A stretch of 64,000 bases of DNA from Rutidosis leptorrhynchoides (GCF_046630445.1 NC_092340.1:15850001-15914000); one strand, 5' to 3'; positions 26,937 through 39,069 are shown, counted from the first letter of the stretch. Notes: generated by a model not told the origin, from the sequence alone. A program made the numbers and translations.

Positions 26937-27026
26937 TTGGTTATAAACTTGGTTATAAGTTTAGTCCTAAGTTAAACTTTGTGTGCAAATTACTCAAAGT
27001 TCAAACAAAATCCTTGCTAATCAAAA

Positions 27027-30000
27027 ATGGAAGTCTCAAATATAAACAATGGAGGTATGGTCAATGGAATGGAGAAACTTGTAGGCAACAACTACAAGTA
27101 TTGGAAGATGTGTATGGAGGCTTTTCTTCAAGGTCATGATCTATGGGAACTTGTGTCCGGAGGTGAAGCCATAATTCCCATAGAAACTCTAGAGAATGTA
27201 GAGTCAAGAAGAAAAATGGAAGGTACGATGTGGAAAGGCTCTCTTTGCATTGAGAACTTCAATTAGCAAAGAGTTCATTGAACATGTTTGTGATATTACT
27301 TCTCCAAAAGAAGTATGGGATACTCTTGAGAAACTCTTTTCTAAGAAAAATACCGCAAGGTTGCAATTCTTGGAAAACGAGTTAGCAATCTCAAGACAAG
27401 AAAGTATGAGTGTTTCTGAATATTTCTTACGGGTCAAAAATCTATGTTCTGAAATTTCAGAGATTGATGACAAAGAGAAAATTAGTGAAGCTCGTTTGCG
27501 AAGATATCTAATTCGCGGTTTGAAGAAAGAGTATGTCCCGTTCATAACCTCTATTCAGGGGTGGGCTACTCAACCTTCGGTTGAAGAATTGAAGAATTTA
27601 CTCTCTAATCAAGAAGTTTTGGCCAAGCAAATGGCTAAAGGATTTGAAAATGATACAGTTTTGTTTTCAAAGGGAAAGAATCACAAGAAAGGTTCTTCAA
27701 GCAAAGAAAAGGAAAAAGAGCAAACTAGTTACAAAGGTAACTATGAGAAGAAACCTCCTACATGTTACAAGTGTGGGAAGGTTGGTCACATCAAGAGATA
27801 TTATCGTTCCAAAGTCACAAAAGCAAACGTGGCTTGGTCAAGTAACGATGATGATGATGTCAAATGGGAGCAATGTTTTACCATTGATACGGTTGTCAAG
27901 AAGAATCAATGGATTGTTGATTCGGGTTGCTCTCATCATGTGACCGGTGATGGAACTCTTCTTCATGATGTTAGAGATCACAATCAAAATCGAGTTGTAA
28001 TCACGGCCGACAACTCAACTCATCCGGTGAAAAAGGAAGGTAATGCTATTATTGATGTTAATAATGATACATTTACTTTGGAAGATGTTTATCTTGTTCC
28101 TAAATTGACCAAGAACTTAGTTTCGGTACCTCAAATTACAGAATTCGGGAAGTATGTTCTTTTTGGTCCAACAGATGTGAAAGTCCTTAAGAATGTCAAG
28201 GAGATTGTGGGTGATGTTCTTTTCACGGGAGAAAAGAAAGGTTCTTTGTTTGTGTTGTCCGCAGGTGAAGCTTATGTGAAGAAAACAAGCCAAACCGACA
28301 ACGGAGCTATTTGGCATGCAAGACTAGGCCATGTGGGATATCAAATGTTGCAAAAGATATTCTCACATAAGTTAGTTGATGGAATTCCTAAACTCAAGAA
28401 TGTTCGTGAAGAGGTGATATGCCAAGGATGTCAATATGGAAAGTCGCACCGGCTTCCATATAAGAAGTCAACAAACCGAAAACAAGGTTTACTTGACTTG
28501 ATTCATACGGATTTGATGGGGCCAACAAGAACACCAAGTTATAGCGGTCATTACTATGTCATGGTGTTAATCGATGACTATTCTCGGTTCACTTGGGTGA
28601 AGTTTTTAAAGGAGAAGAGTGAAGCCTTATCAAAGTTCATAGAGTTCAAAGAAGCGGTCGAATCCGAATTTGGAAGAAAGGTAAAAGCTCTTAGGAGTGA
28701 TAACGGTGGAGAATTCATGTCAAATGATTTCTTTACTTATTGCAAAGCTAATCGTATTTCTCGCCAAATGACTTGTCCGGACACCCCTCAACAAAATGGT
28801 GTTGCGGAAAGAAAGATTGCTTACTTTGTTTCAATTTGCTTATCTTGGTTACATGACAAAGGGTTGTCTAGGGAGCTATGGGCGGAAGCACTTCAATGTG
28901 CTTGTCATGTGTCTAATCGGTTACCATCTTGGCCCGGTACACAAAAATCATCTTTTGAGCTAGCTTATGGTCAAAAGCCAAATGTAAGCTATTTTAGGGT
29001 GTTTGGTTCTATTTGTTATGTTCATGTTCCTAAAGCTAACCGAACCAAACTTGACCCAAAAGCTCGAAAGTGTATTTTTGTTGGTTATGATTCTCACAGG
29101 AAAGGTTGGAGGTGTATGGATCAAGAAACAAAGAAGTTTACCACTTCAAGAGATGTGGTATTTGATGAAGTGTCTTCTCAATTTTCTGAATCAAGCAAAA
29201 ATGGTGAAGAAAATAGAGATTACAAATTTATGTTTCCTAGTTTTGACACTCAAGAACAAAGTGAGAATGATGGTGTTTCTCAAACTCAAGAAGAGGCACC
29301 TAGTGAAGAAGTACCAACTCAAGTTAGAAGGTCAACAAGAGAAAAGAGACAACCAAAACATCTAAGTGACTATGAGGTGAACGCAATCACAACTTGTTTC
29401 TTTTCAGGTGGCTTAACCGAAGAACCAACATGTTATGAAGAAGCTAAAGATTCTCCGGATTGGAGAAAAGCAATGCAAGAGGAGATTGATGCATTGGAAA
29501 AGAATGAAACTTGGGAGCTTATCAAGAAACCGGAAGCATGTAAACCGGTTACTTGCAAATGGGTCTACCATTTGAAGAAGAACTCGGATGGAACCATTAA
29601 TAGGTTCAAGGCTCAGTTGGTGGCACGTGGCTTTTGTCAAAGTTATGGGCTTGATTATGAGGAAACTTTTAGCCCCGTGGCTAAAATGGTAACGGTGAGA
29701 ACAATAATCTCACTAGCGGCTTACAAAGGGTGGAAATTGTGGCAACTTGATGTGAAGAATTCTTTTTTATATGGAGAGTTTGATCGTGAGGTGTTCATGG
29801 AACAACCTATTGGGTTCATTTCAAATCAATTTCCAGAATATGTGTGCCGGTTGAAAAAAGCTCTTTATGGCTTGAAACAAGCTCCGAGAGCTTGGTATGG
29901 TAAGGTTGCACAATACCTAGTCTTTTGTGGTTTTAAGATTTCTGATGCGGATTCTAGTTTGTTTGTAAAGAAAGAATCAGGTTTCCATATTTTGGTGCTA

Positions 30001-31100
30001 TTATATGTTGATGACATGATTATCACCGGAGGAAACGAGTCAGAAATCTCTCGTTTAAGTGATGATCTTTCGATTCGTTTTGAAATGAAGAATCTGGGGG
30101 AGATTGGATGTTTTCTTGGCTTGGAAGTTGATAAATTAGAAAATGGGTACTTTATCTCTCAAAGGGGTTATGCAAGAAACTAAGAAGTTTCTTGGAACGT
30201 TTCAATATGGGGGAGTCAAAGCCTATGAGTACTCCAATGGAACCAAACCTCAAAATGAAGAAAGATCAAGGAAAAGAGCTCAAGGATGTGAAGTTGTTCC
30301 GAGAAATGGTTGGAAGTTTAATCTATCTAACCATCACAAGACCGGAAATTGCTTACTCGGTTGGCATTGTTTCACAATTTATGCAATGTCCAACTAATGT
30401 TCATCTTGATGCAGCAAAAAGGATCCTTCGTTATGTGAAAGGATCAATAGGTCATGGCTTTTGGTATAAGAAGTGTGATAATGTTTTGTTAAATGGTTTC
30501 GTAGATGCAGATTGGATGGGAGACGCAAATGATCGCCATTCAACTTCGGGTTACTGTTTTAACATAGGTTCCGCGGTTATTTCATGGTGTAGCAAGAAGC
30601 AAGATGTTGTTGCTTTGTCTAGCACGGAAGCGGAATACATAGCTGCAACAATGGCGGCTCAAGAATGTACTTGGTTAAGAAGATTGATTGGTGACATACT
30701 TGAAAAAGTAGATTATGTTGTCAAACTGAGATGTGACAACGAAAGTGCAATCAAGCTTGCTTCGAATCCAGTTTTTCATGCTCGTACTAAGCATATTGAA
30801 ATGAGATATCATTTTATTCGTGAAAAGGTTCTAAGCGGGAAAATCGAGCTAGCAAATGTAAGGACAAATGCTCAAGTGGCGGATATCTTTACTAAAGCTC
30901 TAATGAAGGCCAAGTTCATAGAATTTCGAGAGGCGTTAGGGATTGTTGATCGGGAGTTTGCACCAAGGGGGAGTGTTAAAATATTGGTGCAAACAAAATT
31001 TGAAAATAAAAGCGCCACTAAAAGTGAGTTAAAGTGTTGCACGGATTTTGCAGATTTCGGTATGCGTGAAACACACAAATGCGGCGCATCCCTTCACTGA
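27027..31100 (+). pseudogene. Ty1/copia element 1 gag-pol (broken)
   Basis: Gag opens at 27027 (MEVSNINNGGMVNGMEKLVG). A frameshift in the A-run at about 27211-27215 moves the reading into the long frame that continues to 30183. Visible in order: a zinc knuckle, CYKCGKVGHIKRYY, with its last Cys replaced by Tyr; protease WIVDSGCSHH; integrase HHCC (HARLGH...CQGC) and the DDE region (HTDLMG, DDYSRF, RSDNGGEF, AERK); reverse transcriptase with LYVDDMIITG. A second frame change at about 30172-30192 leads into RNase H (DADWMGD, STEAEYIA, FTKAL). The last frame runs through the polypurine tract into the LTR without a stop. At least two frameshifts make it non-functional as read. Lineage not assigned. 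Confidence 0.9.
30964..30972 (+). promoter_or_regulatory. Polypurine tract of copia element 1
   Basis: aagggggag immediately before TGTTAAAATATTGG, the start of the 3' LTR. It sits inside the still-open RNase H frame. Confidence 0.8.
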
Positions 31101-31520
31101 TGCGGTGCATCTCTTCACCAAAATGTCCCGAAGGTTTTAAATGTGGCGTTTCAAAGGGATACGACGCATCACCACAAAGAGATGCGGCGCATCTCTATGT
31201 GATGCGGCGCATCACTAGCTGATCAGCTGACAGGCTGTTAAAGTTAACTCGATTTCTTTTGATTATTTTGGTGTATTGCTTTCTTGTTGGCATACTTTTG
31301 CCCATGTTGTGTGATCTATTTCCACATGTATGTTAGGTGCAAACATACTTTAATGGTTGGCTTAGGTGTGTATTTAATCATTATGTTTGTTCTTGATCTA
31401 GTATTTAAGCAAGTGTATTTGTATCATTTGATTTAAGGAAAACCATTCACAATACACAATCAGTTTCATATCTATTGTTCTATATTTTGTTTACTACATT
31501 TTCATTCATAGCAAGTTATT
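30973..31520 (+). mobile_element. 3' LTR of copia element 1
   Basis: Starts TGTTAAAATATTGGTGC directly after the polypurine tract. The 3' end is uncertain, near 31520, because no matching 5' LTR is present before the primer-binding site. It contains a cluster of 13-bp palindromes (31078-31213). Confidence 0.65.
31078..31213. repeat. Cluster of GATGCGGCGCATC palindromes
   Basis: Five copies: 31078-31090 (aatgcggcgcatc), 31099-31111 (one change), 31158-31170 (two changes), 31181-31193 and 31201-31213 (both exact). CG-rich islands in an otherwise AT-rich LTR. A further palindrome, agctgatcagct, follows at about 31217-31228. Confidence 0.8.
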
Positions 31521-31831
31521 AGTTGTCTTACACATTAATTTAAAAGATATAAAAGAGCACATCATTTAAAAGATAATGTTATAATTATGAATATCATTAT
31601 AATGCAAGAAATGTTTACAAGGAATATGTAAAGACGTAAAATCAAAAATATAAGTATATAATTTATACGGAGTATTACATATCGCAACGGGATGAAGGAA
31701 AACTTTAATTCTAGTCACTAATTAAGACTCCAGAGATTATAAGCTGAAAATTTAGCTAACTTATTAGATGTAACCAAACTAGAATCACAAAAGTCGAATA
31801 TTTCTTTTTTCAAAATATATGTTAAAATTAA

Positions 31832-33099
31832 TCAATTTGTCTTTTCTCCATCATCTTTTTTTTCTTCATCAGTAGAAAATATCAATTCCATACTATTGTT
31901 GCTACTACTGCCTGAATTAAACATTGTATCAACCAAATCTGTAACCCCTAGATAATCAGCATATCTTGTAGAAGACGATGGACCGACCCCGCTACCAATA
32001 TCAATTTGGTGTCTATATGCTTGTCCCGTTTGTTGAGTGATACTATAAAGATCTCCAACTGACCGGTTGATATCCATTGATAACCTGTGTGGGACCACGG
32101 CTTGTGAAGCTGTAGGTGGGGCCAAAGTCTCTGTTGGTGGTGGTGGTGGCGGCTGTGGCGGCATGGAAGGTGCAGTGGAGGACATGGTACATGTATGGTC
32201 ACCGCGATAAGTTACTTCAAAAGTATAAGGGTCATTATCAAGTCTTTGAACTTGTTTTTTAGCTGGACAGTTGTATAATTTTTGATGGGTGCATCTGTAA
32301 TATCCCCTGAAAATAAAGGACCAAAAATGTAAATTTTTATGATGTATATGTTCCATCTAGAATACCAAGTCTACGGCTATGAAAAATATTATTTGAATCT
32401 TGAATATTCAAAGGAAAGTAAACATGTGTCGTGGCAAGTAGACTATCTTTGAATTCAAACCAATAATAAAAGTCATTTTTAAATTGCTGCAATCATAGGA
32501 ACATGGACTTTCAAGATTTGTACCAAGAAATTTTCAATTTACTATGTCTTAGCAATTAGCAATAAACACATAAATTTTTGTTACTATAGATGATTTAAAG
32601 TTTGAACATAACGAGGAATGTTGATTTATACATTACTAAAATTAGTCATACACCACCAATTATGTATTACATTGACGTAATGTGCAAGTAAGGCATGATT
32701 GGTATTGTATGTCTAGTTTTTAGCGGTATACAAATCACCTTTTAAGAGCATGAAAGGTTTTTAGACTTTTATACCTTGGAAATCGTGAGCCTAGAATTTC
32801 TTTTTGACCGTATTTTCTCCAAGTGAAGCCGTCTTCTTGTGGAATTTCTGTGTTGCCCATTCTGGGAGCAGCTATTCGGAAAGTTCGTCTATCTTCTTCA
32901 TATTTCCTGCATCAACAAATTAACAAAGTTACCTTGTTAATTTGTGATTCCATATTTTATAAATGTTGTGTTAGTGAACGCAACAAACTCTACGCAAAAA
33001 AAAAAAGGACCTTGACCCTAGAAGGACCCCAAAACAGATTTGGTAGTTAGTTTTTAAGGCTAACATTTTTGCATGCATTTACATTAATTTTGATTCTTG

Positions 33100-33156
<57 letters not shown>

Positions 33157-33988
33157 TAGCGCCTATACGTCTTTTTTGAATTACTTATTGTATCGATAAA
33201 AGTAGATTGCATTTGTCCTAACATTGTATACAGAACTCATACTCGTAAATGGACATTGTATAGAAGGAATAACCATACAAGATAACTTATCACAGATCTC
33301 GAGTTCAAACATCACTAGCAATTATACAACGATCACGGGATAATTTGGTTGGCTTAGAATATGTGAATTCTAGTTAGTTATTCATAAAAATGATGTATTG
33401 TGGGAGAAGTGCAACTTCATGCACATTATTTGTTCGTTGAATTGAATTATACTAAGAACGTACTCATATTATGAAAAGTAATGCAATCGTAAACAATAAT
33501 GTGCATGAGAGATTGAGAGATGATGTTGTATTACAATTCTTAAATGAAGTTATCACTAAGTTTAACTAAAAGTTCAGGTATATATACAAACTTAAGTATC
33601 ATTACCTTCTTCGTGTTCGTTGCAATGAAGGAGTGGCATCGGGGGCCAGGGCCCCAACATTACCACTACCTAATTCTTGGCTAGCAATGGCATCCGATCC
33701 ATGTTGCTGATGGAGAACAAGTTGTTCATCATGTAGCACCATATCCATTGAACGCGAGCCCCTCAGCCACTCTGGCACTGATCCACCACCAACTTCCATT
33801 GGCGGCTCGTGGTGACGATACTCTTGTAACGCCGTGCTCAACTTCTCCCTTACGTTACCAAAAACCCTACTAATGTCATCACAAGAATTAATAAGAACAT
33901 GAGGTTGGTTTGCTATATTGGGTAGTGTTTCTTCAAGGTTTTTAACTAACTTACACCCATGAAGAATCAAAGACACTATTTCCTCCAT
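31832..33988 (-). CDS. WRKY55: WRKY transcription factor, group III, WRKY55-like
   Basis: The only intact conventional gene here. Three exons on the minus strand: 33988-33606, 32906-32775 and 32306-31832, all with GT-AG introns, joining in frame to 329 residues. The N-terminus (MEEIVSLILHGCKLVKNLEE) matches the helical N-terminal segment of WRKY55-type proteins. The DNA-binding domain has TWRKYGQKE (residues 156-164) and a zinc site Cys177-X7-Cys185-X23-His209-X-Cys211, the group III C2HC pattern. Intron 2 (phase 2) splits the Arg codon before GYYRC, the conserved WRKY-domain intron site. The C-terminal third has a Pro-rich run (PPQPPPPPP) and an acidic tail. As a family, such proteins bind W-boxes in nuclear DNA and act in defence and senescence; the specific role here is not shown. 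Confidence 0.93.
33106..33153. repeat. (TA)n in WRKY intron 1
   Basis: About 24 TA repeats within the 699-bp first intron; a likely polymorphic site. Confidence 0.9.
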
Positions 33989-34108
33989 TGATTTTTAAGT
34001 TCTTCGAGCTCTTTTTTTGGTTACAAATTTGATTTGGGTTTGTTGTATAAGTAAAACTTCGAGGCAACGAGACAAAAATGGCCGTTGAAAGTTTAAGATT
34101 TGTATGCA

Positions 34109-34114
34109 TATATA
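34109..34114 (-). promoter_or_regulatory. Candidate TATA box of WRKY gene
   Basis: TATATA, read as ctttatatatgc on the minus strand, about 125 nt upstream of the ATG. The AT-rich context makes this tentative. Confidence 0.3.
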
Positions 34115-34273
34115 AAGAAAAGTATTTCAAGATTTAAAGAAATGGGTAAAGGGGGTTAAGAAATAATATCACATATAAGAATAAATAAAGATTATATTCA
34201 AAGTATTTGTATTTTGTAATTAATTACTTGGATACGTTCGAAAGAAGAATGGGTTGGGTTAAGTTGGGTTGGG

Positions 34274-34279
34274 TTGACT
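34274..34279. promoter_or_regulatory. W-box in WRKY promoter
   Basis: TTGACT, a W-box core (TTGACY), about 290 bp upstream of the WRKY start codon, at the end of a gggttgggttgac run. WRKY genes are often auto- or cross-regulated through such sites; function here is inference. Confidence 0.4.
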
Positions 34280-34548
34280 TGGTCATGGTCTCCCAAATTT
34301 GCTACCTTTTTTGAGTTTTGGGTCTACAAGACGACTTGGTATAGAGAATTGAAGATCGTAAGACTAGATGTTGGTGAAGAATTTTCTAATCTTTGAAACA
34401 CATGACTTGAATAAAACTCTTGTTGTTTCACAATACAAAACATACTTTTCCCAATAAAACTAAATTACTAAAACTACTTGATTGGTTTTTCTATCAATAA
34501 GCAGCCAATCAATTAATGTAGCACACAAAAAAAAGTAGTTTGATTTTG

Positions 34549-35390
34549 TTTTTTTTCTTCGAAAAAACGAAAACTTATATAACAACGGATTTCATCAATT
34601 GATGAAAAGCCGACAAAATGATACAAGAAACAATCCCGAAACGCCACACAACTAGACAACGAAACATAACAAAAACCTAATCAAAAGCAGGCCGAATCGA
34701 GCCAGCAAAACAAACATGAGATTACAACGAAAACCTACATATCTAGAAGCCGACAAAACAGAAGCTATAATCAAATGCGAACACAACAAAACACAAAGAT
34801 ATAACCAACTTAATTTCGACCCTTTTTTCTTAGCGACATCTGAAGCTTTCTTTCCTCTCGCACCATCCCTAGAAACTATACCATCTTTAATTTTGTAGGA
34901 AACGGATTTTCTCGAGCAGACTCAAACGAGTACTCCTTGGGGGAACCAAAACAAGTGACACCTGAAGAACCTATGAGTTTACCTTCAACCGGAGAAGGAC
35001 AGAGAATCGATTCCAAAAAACCTCGCCTAACACCCGAAGAACCCCCATTAGACTTCTCACCATCCTTATCTCGTACCACGAAGGAACCATTAGCAAATGT
35101 ATCTTCTACCATGGCCACCTTTTTTTCTTTTCCAAAGTCGCTTCATCCAATCTCTTGCCTTGCAACTTATTATCTTTAACAGCATAATTTGAAGCCGAAG
35201 CCAAAAAAGGGTATCTTCGACTTAGATTGAGCATTCGACTACACCTTCGCGCACACAGGTTCGCTAGTAATGCAGATGCTTGGGCCTGAATTTGGTACTG
35301 AACCAGGCATAGAGGAAGTAGAAGCATCAATCTTACACACCACATGACCAATCACTGTTGAGACTGAAAAATGATACTTAAATTTAATTT
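34549..35390 (-). mobile_element. LINE-like 3' end or processed sequence
   Basis: On the minus strand the segment ends in tttcatcaattgatgaaatc, then A-rich runs, a layout typical of plant LINE 3' ends. Upstream, minus-strand frames carry KLQGKRLDEATLEKKKR and VEDTFANGSFVVRDKDGEKS with frame changes between them. I recognise no domain. No target duplication was found. Confidence 0.35.
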
Positions 35391-35498
35391 TCGTAAGCTA
35401 CAACTTTGAAGACATACCACTTTTAAAAAAATTAACAAGTCAAATATATTGGTATAATATTCAAAATCAATACATATTTTTAGACTTTGTTTAAACAA

Positions 35499-35786
35499 AA
35501 ACTTGTGTTGTAGCCTAAGTGGTAATGGTATGACATTCTTTGTTAGATGTTAGGAGTTCGACTCCCGGGTACTACAACATTGCACACAAGGTTATCCCCT
35601 GACTTTGAATGTCGCCTTTGGCACATTGTGTTGCAGATGCAGCGGGGAGGGGGTTTTACCGGCCATGACCTCGGATTGGTTCGGGTTTCCTCCAGAGCAG
35701 TTGAGAATAAGTTATGCAACTGTGGGATATGATCGCGTGAGTGGTTTAGTTCTTCTGGATGATCTCAAATTGCTGTTAAAAAAAAA
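35499..35786 (+). mobile_element. Complete tRNA-derived SINE with 15-bp target duplication
   Basis: Head with box A-like cctaagtggtaatgg (about 35513-35527) and box B ggagttcgactccc (about 35551-35564), then a body with gggtttcctccagagcag and a terminal A-run (35778-35786). Perfect duplications actttgtttaaacaa flank it at 35484-35498 and 35787-35801. Length 288 bp. The intact target duplication indicates a fairly recent insertion. Confidence 0.88.
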
Positions 35787-35831
35787 ACTTTGTTTAAACA
35801 AGCCTAGTCAATTTGGAAGTAATATTTAATA

Positions 35832-36085
35832 CTCACTTTGTCCCATAATAAGTGTCTCGTTTGACTTTTCACGGTCTCACTTTTATGACTTTGACTTCAA
35901 ATATTTTTGTTTGTGTTATATAATATTTGATGAAACATATATCAATTGAAACACATTTTAAAATCGAATTCATTCATATAAGTTTCATAAAATACTACAT
36001 AACACAAATAAAAATATTTGAAGTCAAAAGTTTTGAAAGTAAGACATTAAAAAGTCAAACAGGACAATTATTATGGGACGGGTAG
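35832..36085. mobile_element. Stowaway-like MITE
   Basis: Terminal inverted repeats of about 38 bp (ctcactttgtcccataata... against ctacccgtcccataataatt...), flanked by TA (35830-35831 and 36086-36087). Further inside, ttgacttcaaatatttttgt and its reverse complement also pair, so nearly the whole 254 bp can fold into a hairpin. Terminus and TA duplication fit Tc1/Mariner-type Stowaway elements. Confidence 0.85.
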
Positions 36086-36087
36086 TA

Positions 36088-36785
36088 TAAAGTTTTAAAT
36101 GTAATAAACAAAATAGAGACGATATTATCAATTACTCCTAAGAATTTTCATTTTGTCAATAAATTCTCTAAATTTTACATAATATGGGCCATTCTTTTTT
36201 ATGCGCCATTTTCTTGAATAAGCTTTATTCCTATGAATGGTAGGCGCTTACGTGGTTTGCGCGAAGAAAAAAAGAATTATTTTTTGTTGCATTTGGCGTT
36301 AGATGATAAAGAGAAACTTTCGCCTATCGATGAACACGGAAATGATGGATTATAAAAATACAACCCCTTAACTTTCAATTTTTCTTTGATCTATTGTACA
36401 TTTTGATAGGGTAACATCATAAGCGAATTATGTTTTACGTTAAATAGTTTAGCAAAAACTACTTTTTGTTGAATAACCCACCAAGACAAATTCTTCCGGA
36501 AATTGTTGTTTTTTTCCCTCCTATGTTGCTAAACTAGCTTTAAACCCACTTATACGTGGGGTGTTTAATGTTTAAATGCGTAGAGTGATAACTTTTATTG
36601 TTTGATACAAAATGATGAAACATCATGTGTAAATCTTAATTAATGTATGAAGTAATCTTTAGTTAGCTAATACAAATGCATATTTTATTTGCGGAAGAGA
36701 AAAAACTTAACGTAAACAATTTGTAAAACTGTAGACTCTTGTTCATATTTAAAATTTTAACTTTATTAATCTATACGTATACGTA

Positions 36786-36791
<6 letters not shown>
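36088..36791. other. AT-rich intergenic DNA
   Basis: No gene, RNA or element end supported in this 0.7 kb. Confidence 0.4.

Positions 36792-36862
<71 letters not shown>
36792..36862. repeat. Palindromic (GT)n(TA)n(CA)n tract
   Basis: gtgtgtg, then about 30 TA repeats, then cacacacac. The tract is its own reverse complement and abuts the Helitron end at 36863. Confidence 0.9.
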
Positions 36863-36863
<1 letters not shown>

Positions 36864-37020
36864 TAGTGAAATGACCCGTGAAATTACGGGTTTGTTTAAA
36901 CGAAATAGTTTAATGACAAGTTTTAGGTATCAAGTAAACGTAAATGTTAAAGTCATTTAGTTAATGACCCGTAAAACCACATAGTCCGACTAAGAAACTT
37001 GTCAGCTGAACATTTGATCA
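36863..37020 (-). mobile_element. Helitron-like 3' terminus (reverse)
   Basis: On the minus strand: hairpin cccgtaatttcacggg (36890-36875), 8 nt spacer, CTAG (36866-36863), then T. It is homologous to the plus-strand end at 660-842. The terminus lies directly against a TA tract, consistent with Helitron preference for A/T target sites. Confidence 0.6.
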
Positions 37021-37764
37021 AACACCTAAAATGCATATTAAATAATCCACATCCAATTATAAGATATAATATTAGTTGTCATTTTATTTTAAAAGTATAA
37101 ATTAATATATAAATTTAGAATTGATTTCTTTCTGGCTATCTTTTATACCTTCTCGTGTTCAATTCAAAATAATTAATTAAAATAATTCAAAATTTAATTT
37201 TAGTAATTAAAATAATTATTAATAAGATTTAATAATAATAATTAATTAATAAGATTTAATTTTAATTCAAAATTATTTAGATTAATGAAATCATCCATTA
37301 TGCTTAAATATTTTTCTTTTTCTTTTAGATTTTTTTATCAAAGAAATTAGTCTAATAATGACATCATCATTATAGGATTTTAATATTAACTATAGATGGT
37401 TTTGAGCTCGTGCGTTGCACGACTACTCAAAAACCGTTTCAAATGTGTAAGTTATTTAACGACGCTTGATGTTCATTTTCAGAACCTATAGTTTGAAATG
37501 AAGTTGATTTTGGTTTTTCCAAACATTTTTGACTTTTTCAATTTCAAGCTTTATAAAAGGAATGGTGGTTAAAGCTTAAACCTGTTTCAATTTATATACG
37601 GAGTAGTTATTAATTAATTCCATTTAAGTAATAATATTAAATTAATAAATATTATTTAGCTCCTTAATTTTAGGATAATTATGAAAGAGACATGTGGGGA
37701 TTTTACACATGTCACAATTAGCTACAATTAAGGTGTTAATGACATGTCATGTTTTTTAAACTCT

Positions 37765-37765
<1 letters not shown>
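37021..37765. other. AT-rich DNA with an old Helitron-like hairpin
   Basis: Mostly TAAT-rich sequence without ORFs. At about 37404-37422, gagctcgtgcgttgcacga is a decayed version of the 39169-39185 hairpin. Confidence 0.4.

Positions 37766-37766
<1 letters not shown>

Positions 37767-37842
<76 letters not shown>
37767..37842. repeat. (TA)n microsatellite
   Basis: About 37 TA repeats, directly abutting the element end tagggagaggatccag. Confidence 0.95.
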
Positions 37843-37845
<3 letters not shown>

Positions 37846-37860
37846 AGAGGATCCAGTGAG

Positions 37861-38575
37861 CAGGGGCGGATCTAATATGGTTTGAGTGGTTGCACAGGAC
37901 ACTACTGAAGTACGCGATGTAGTGGAATAATATTTGAGTCTTTAACTAGTGACACCACTGAAAAACGCAGATTCAACTTAGGGCAACCGGGTTTAGGTTC
38001 ACTCGGTGCCCAAATTTTAATTTTTGTGAAATTTTATATGTTTTTATGGAAGATATCGTGGAAGATGCGTACCTGTTAAGGTTGAATGTTTAAAGAAGAT
38101 AATAACCATGTAACAATTGAAGAAGATAAGGAACGGGAGGAAAGAGAAAAGTAGACAAGTAGTGGTAGGCTCATACAGCTCATCTGACATTCTGACTTCT
38201 TTCAACATTTTATTATTATTGCTTTATTTATATTTATTTATATCAACAATCAATCAAATTAAATTTTATGTCAATAAAATAAACTAATAATAATACGTAT
38301 AAATGAGGAGTATGGTACTCCGTAACTACTTTCATAAATTTAAATTTATGTTTATTATGATTGATTTATATATATATTATATATATATTGAGAATTTTAA
38401 TATATGTACATAACTATTTTTTTATATACACAACTAATTATGCTTTACATATAAAAAATAGTTGTGTACATATCACTCCTTAATATCTTAAAATTGTGTA
38501 ATATAATTTTTCTAATCTTATTCTCTTAAAAGAAATATTTTGCCCCGTAAATTTTTTTTTGGATCCGCCACTATC
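37861..38575. mobile_element. hAT-like non-autonomous element
   Basis: The left end CAGGGGCGGATCTA and the reversed right end tagtggcggatcca form short inverted repeats of the hAT CAGGGG type. The flanking 8-mers, ccagtgag and tcagttaa, share five bases, which would be a decayed duplication. An alternative right end, cagtggcggatctagg in reverse (ending 38687), matches the left end better, so two related copies may be joined here. No transposase. Confidence 0.4.
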
Positions 38576-38764
38576 AGTTAATAGTGTAATTTTCTTGGAT
38601 GACATTAAAAAATAAGCTATCTTGTAAAAAAAAATTAGTTTTTAACCAGTGACACCACTGAATAATAATCCTAGATCCGCCACTGCCATTTTCGAGCAAA
38701 AAAAGTGGCTGGCGAGCAAAAAAACACGGACAAACAATTTTTTTTCGAATTACAAAAATGTAGA

Positions 38765-39006
38765 ACACATTTTTGTTCGAATTTTAATATTTTTGTTCGA
38801 CTACCCGCGTGTTCTACATTTTTTTGTTCAAATTTCAAAAATGTAGAACACATTTTTGTTCGAATATCACAATTTTTGTTCGAATATCACGTTGTTGTTC
38901 GCCCGCCCTTTTTTTGCTCGAATTTTACGTTTTTTGCTCGAATTTCAACTTTTTTGCTCGAATTTCACGTTTTTTGCTTTCCCGCCACTTTTTTGCTCGA
39001 ATTTTA
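38765..39006. repeat. 20-bp tandem array (ttttttgctcgaatttcacg)
   Basis: About eleven degenerate units with period 20-23, alternating tttttgttcgaat and tttttgctcgaat. Because 20 is not a multiple of three, all frames look Phe/Cys/Ser-rich; no gene is indicated. Confidence 0.7.
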
Positions 39007-39066
39007 GTGTATTTTGGTGTATTTTGGAGTTCTCAGGGTTTTTGCACAAAAAAGTTCTCATTTGAT

Positions 39067-39069
<3 letters not shown>

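Noticed and set aside
27204-27545. Minus-strand 113-residue frame over copia gag, and similar antisense frames at 28117, 29413, 44406 and 51131
   Set aside because: Antisense shadows of sense coding sequence with no independent evidence.
31948-32202. 84-residue frame overlapping WRKY exon 3
   Set aside because: Shadow frame of the Pro/His-rich WRKY tail.
37861-38687. Single hAT element with perfect ends 37861 and 38687
   Set aside because: The terminal repeats match well, but the flanking 8-mers do not form a duplication, so the boundary remains unproven.
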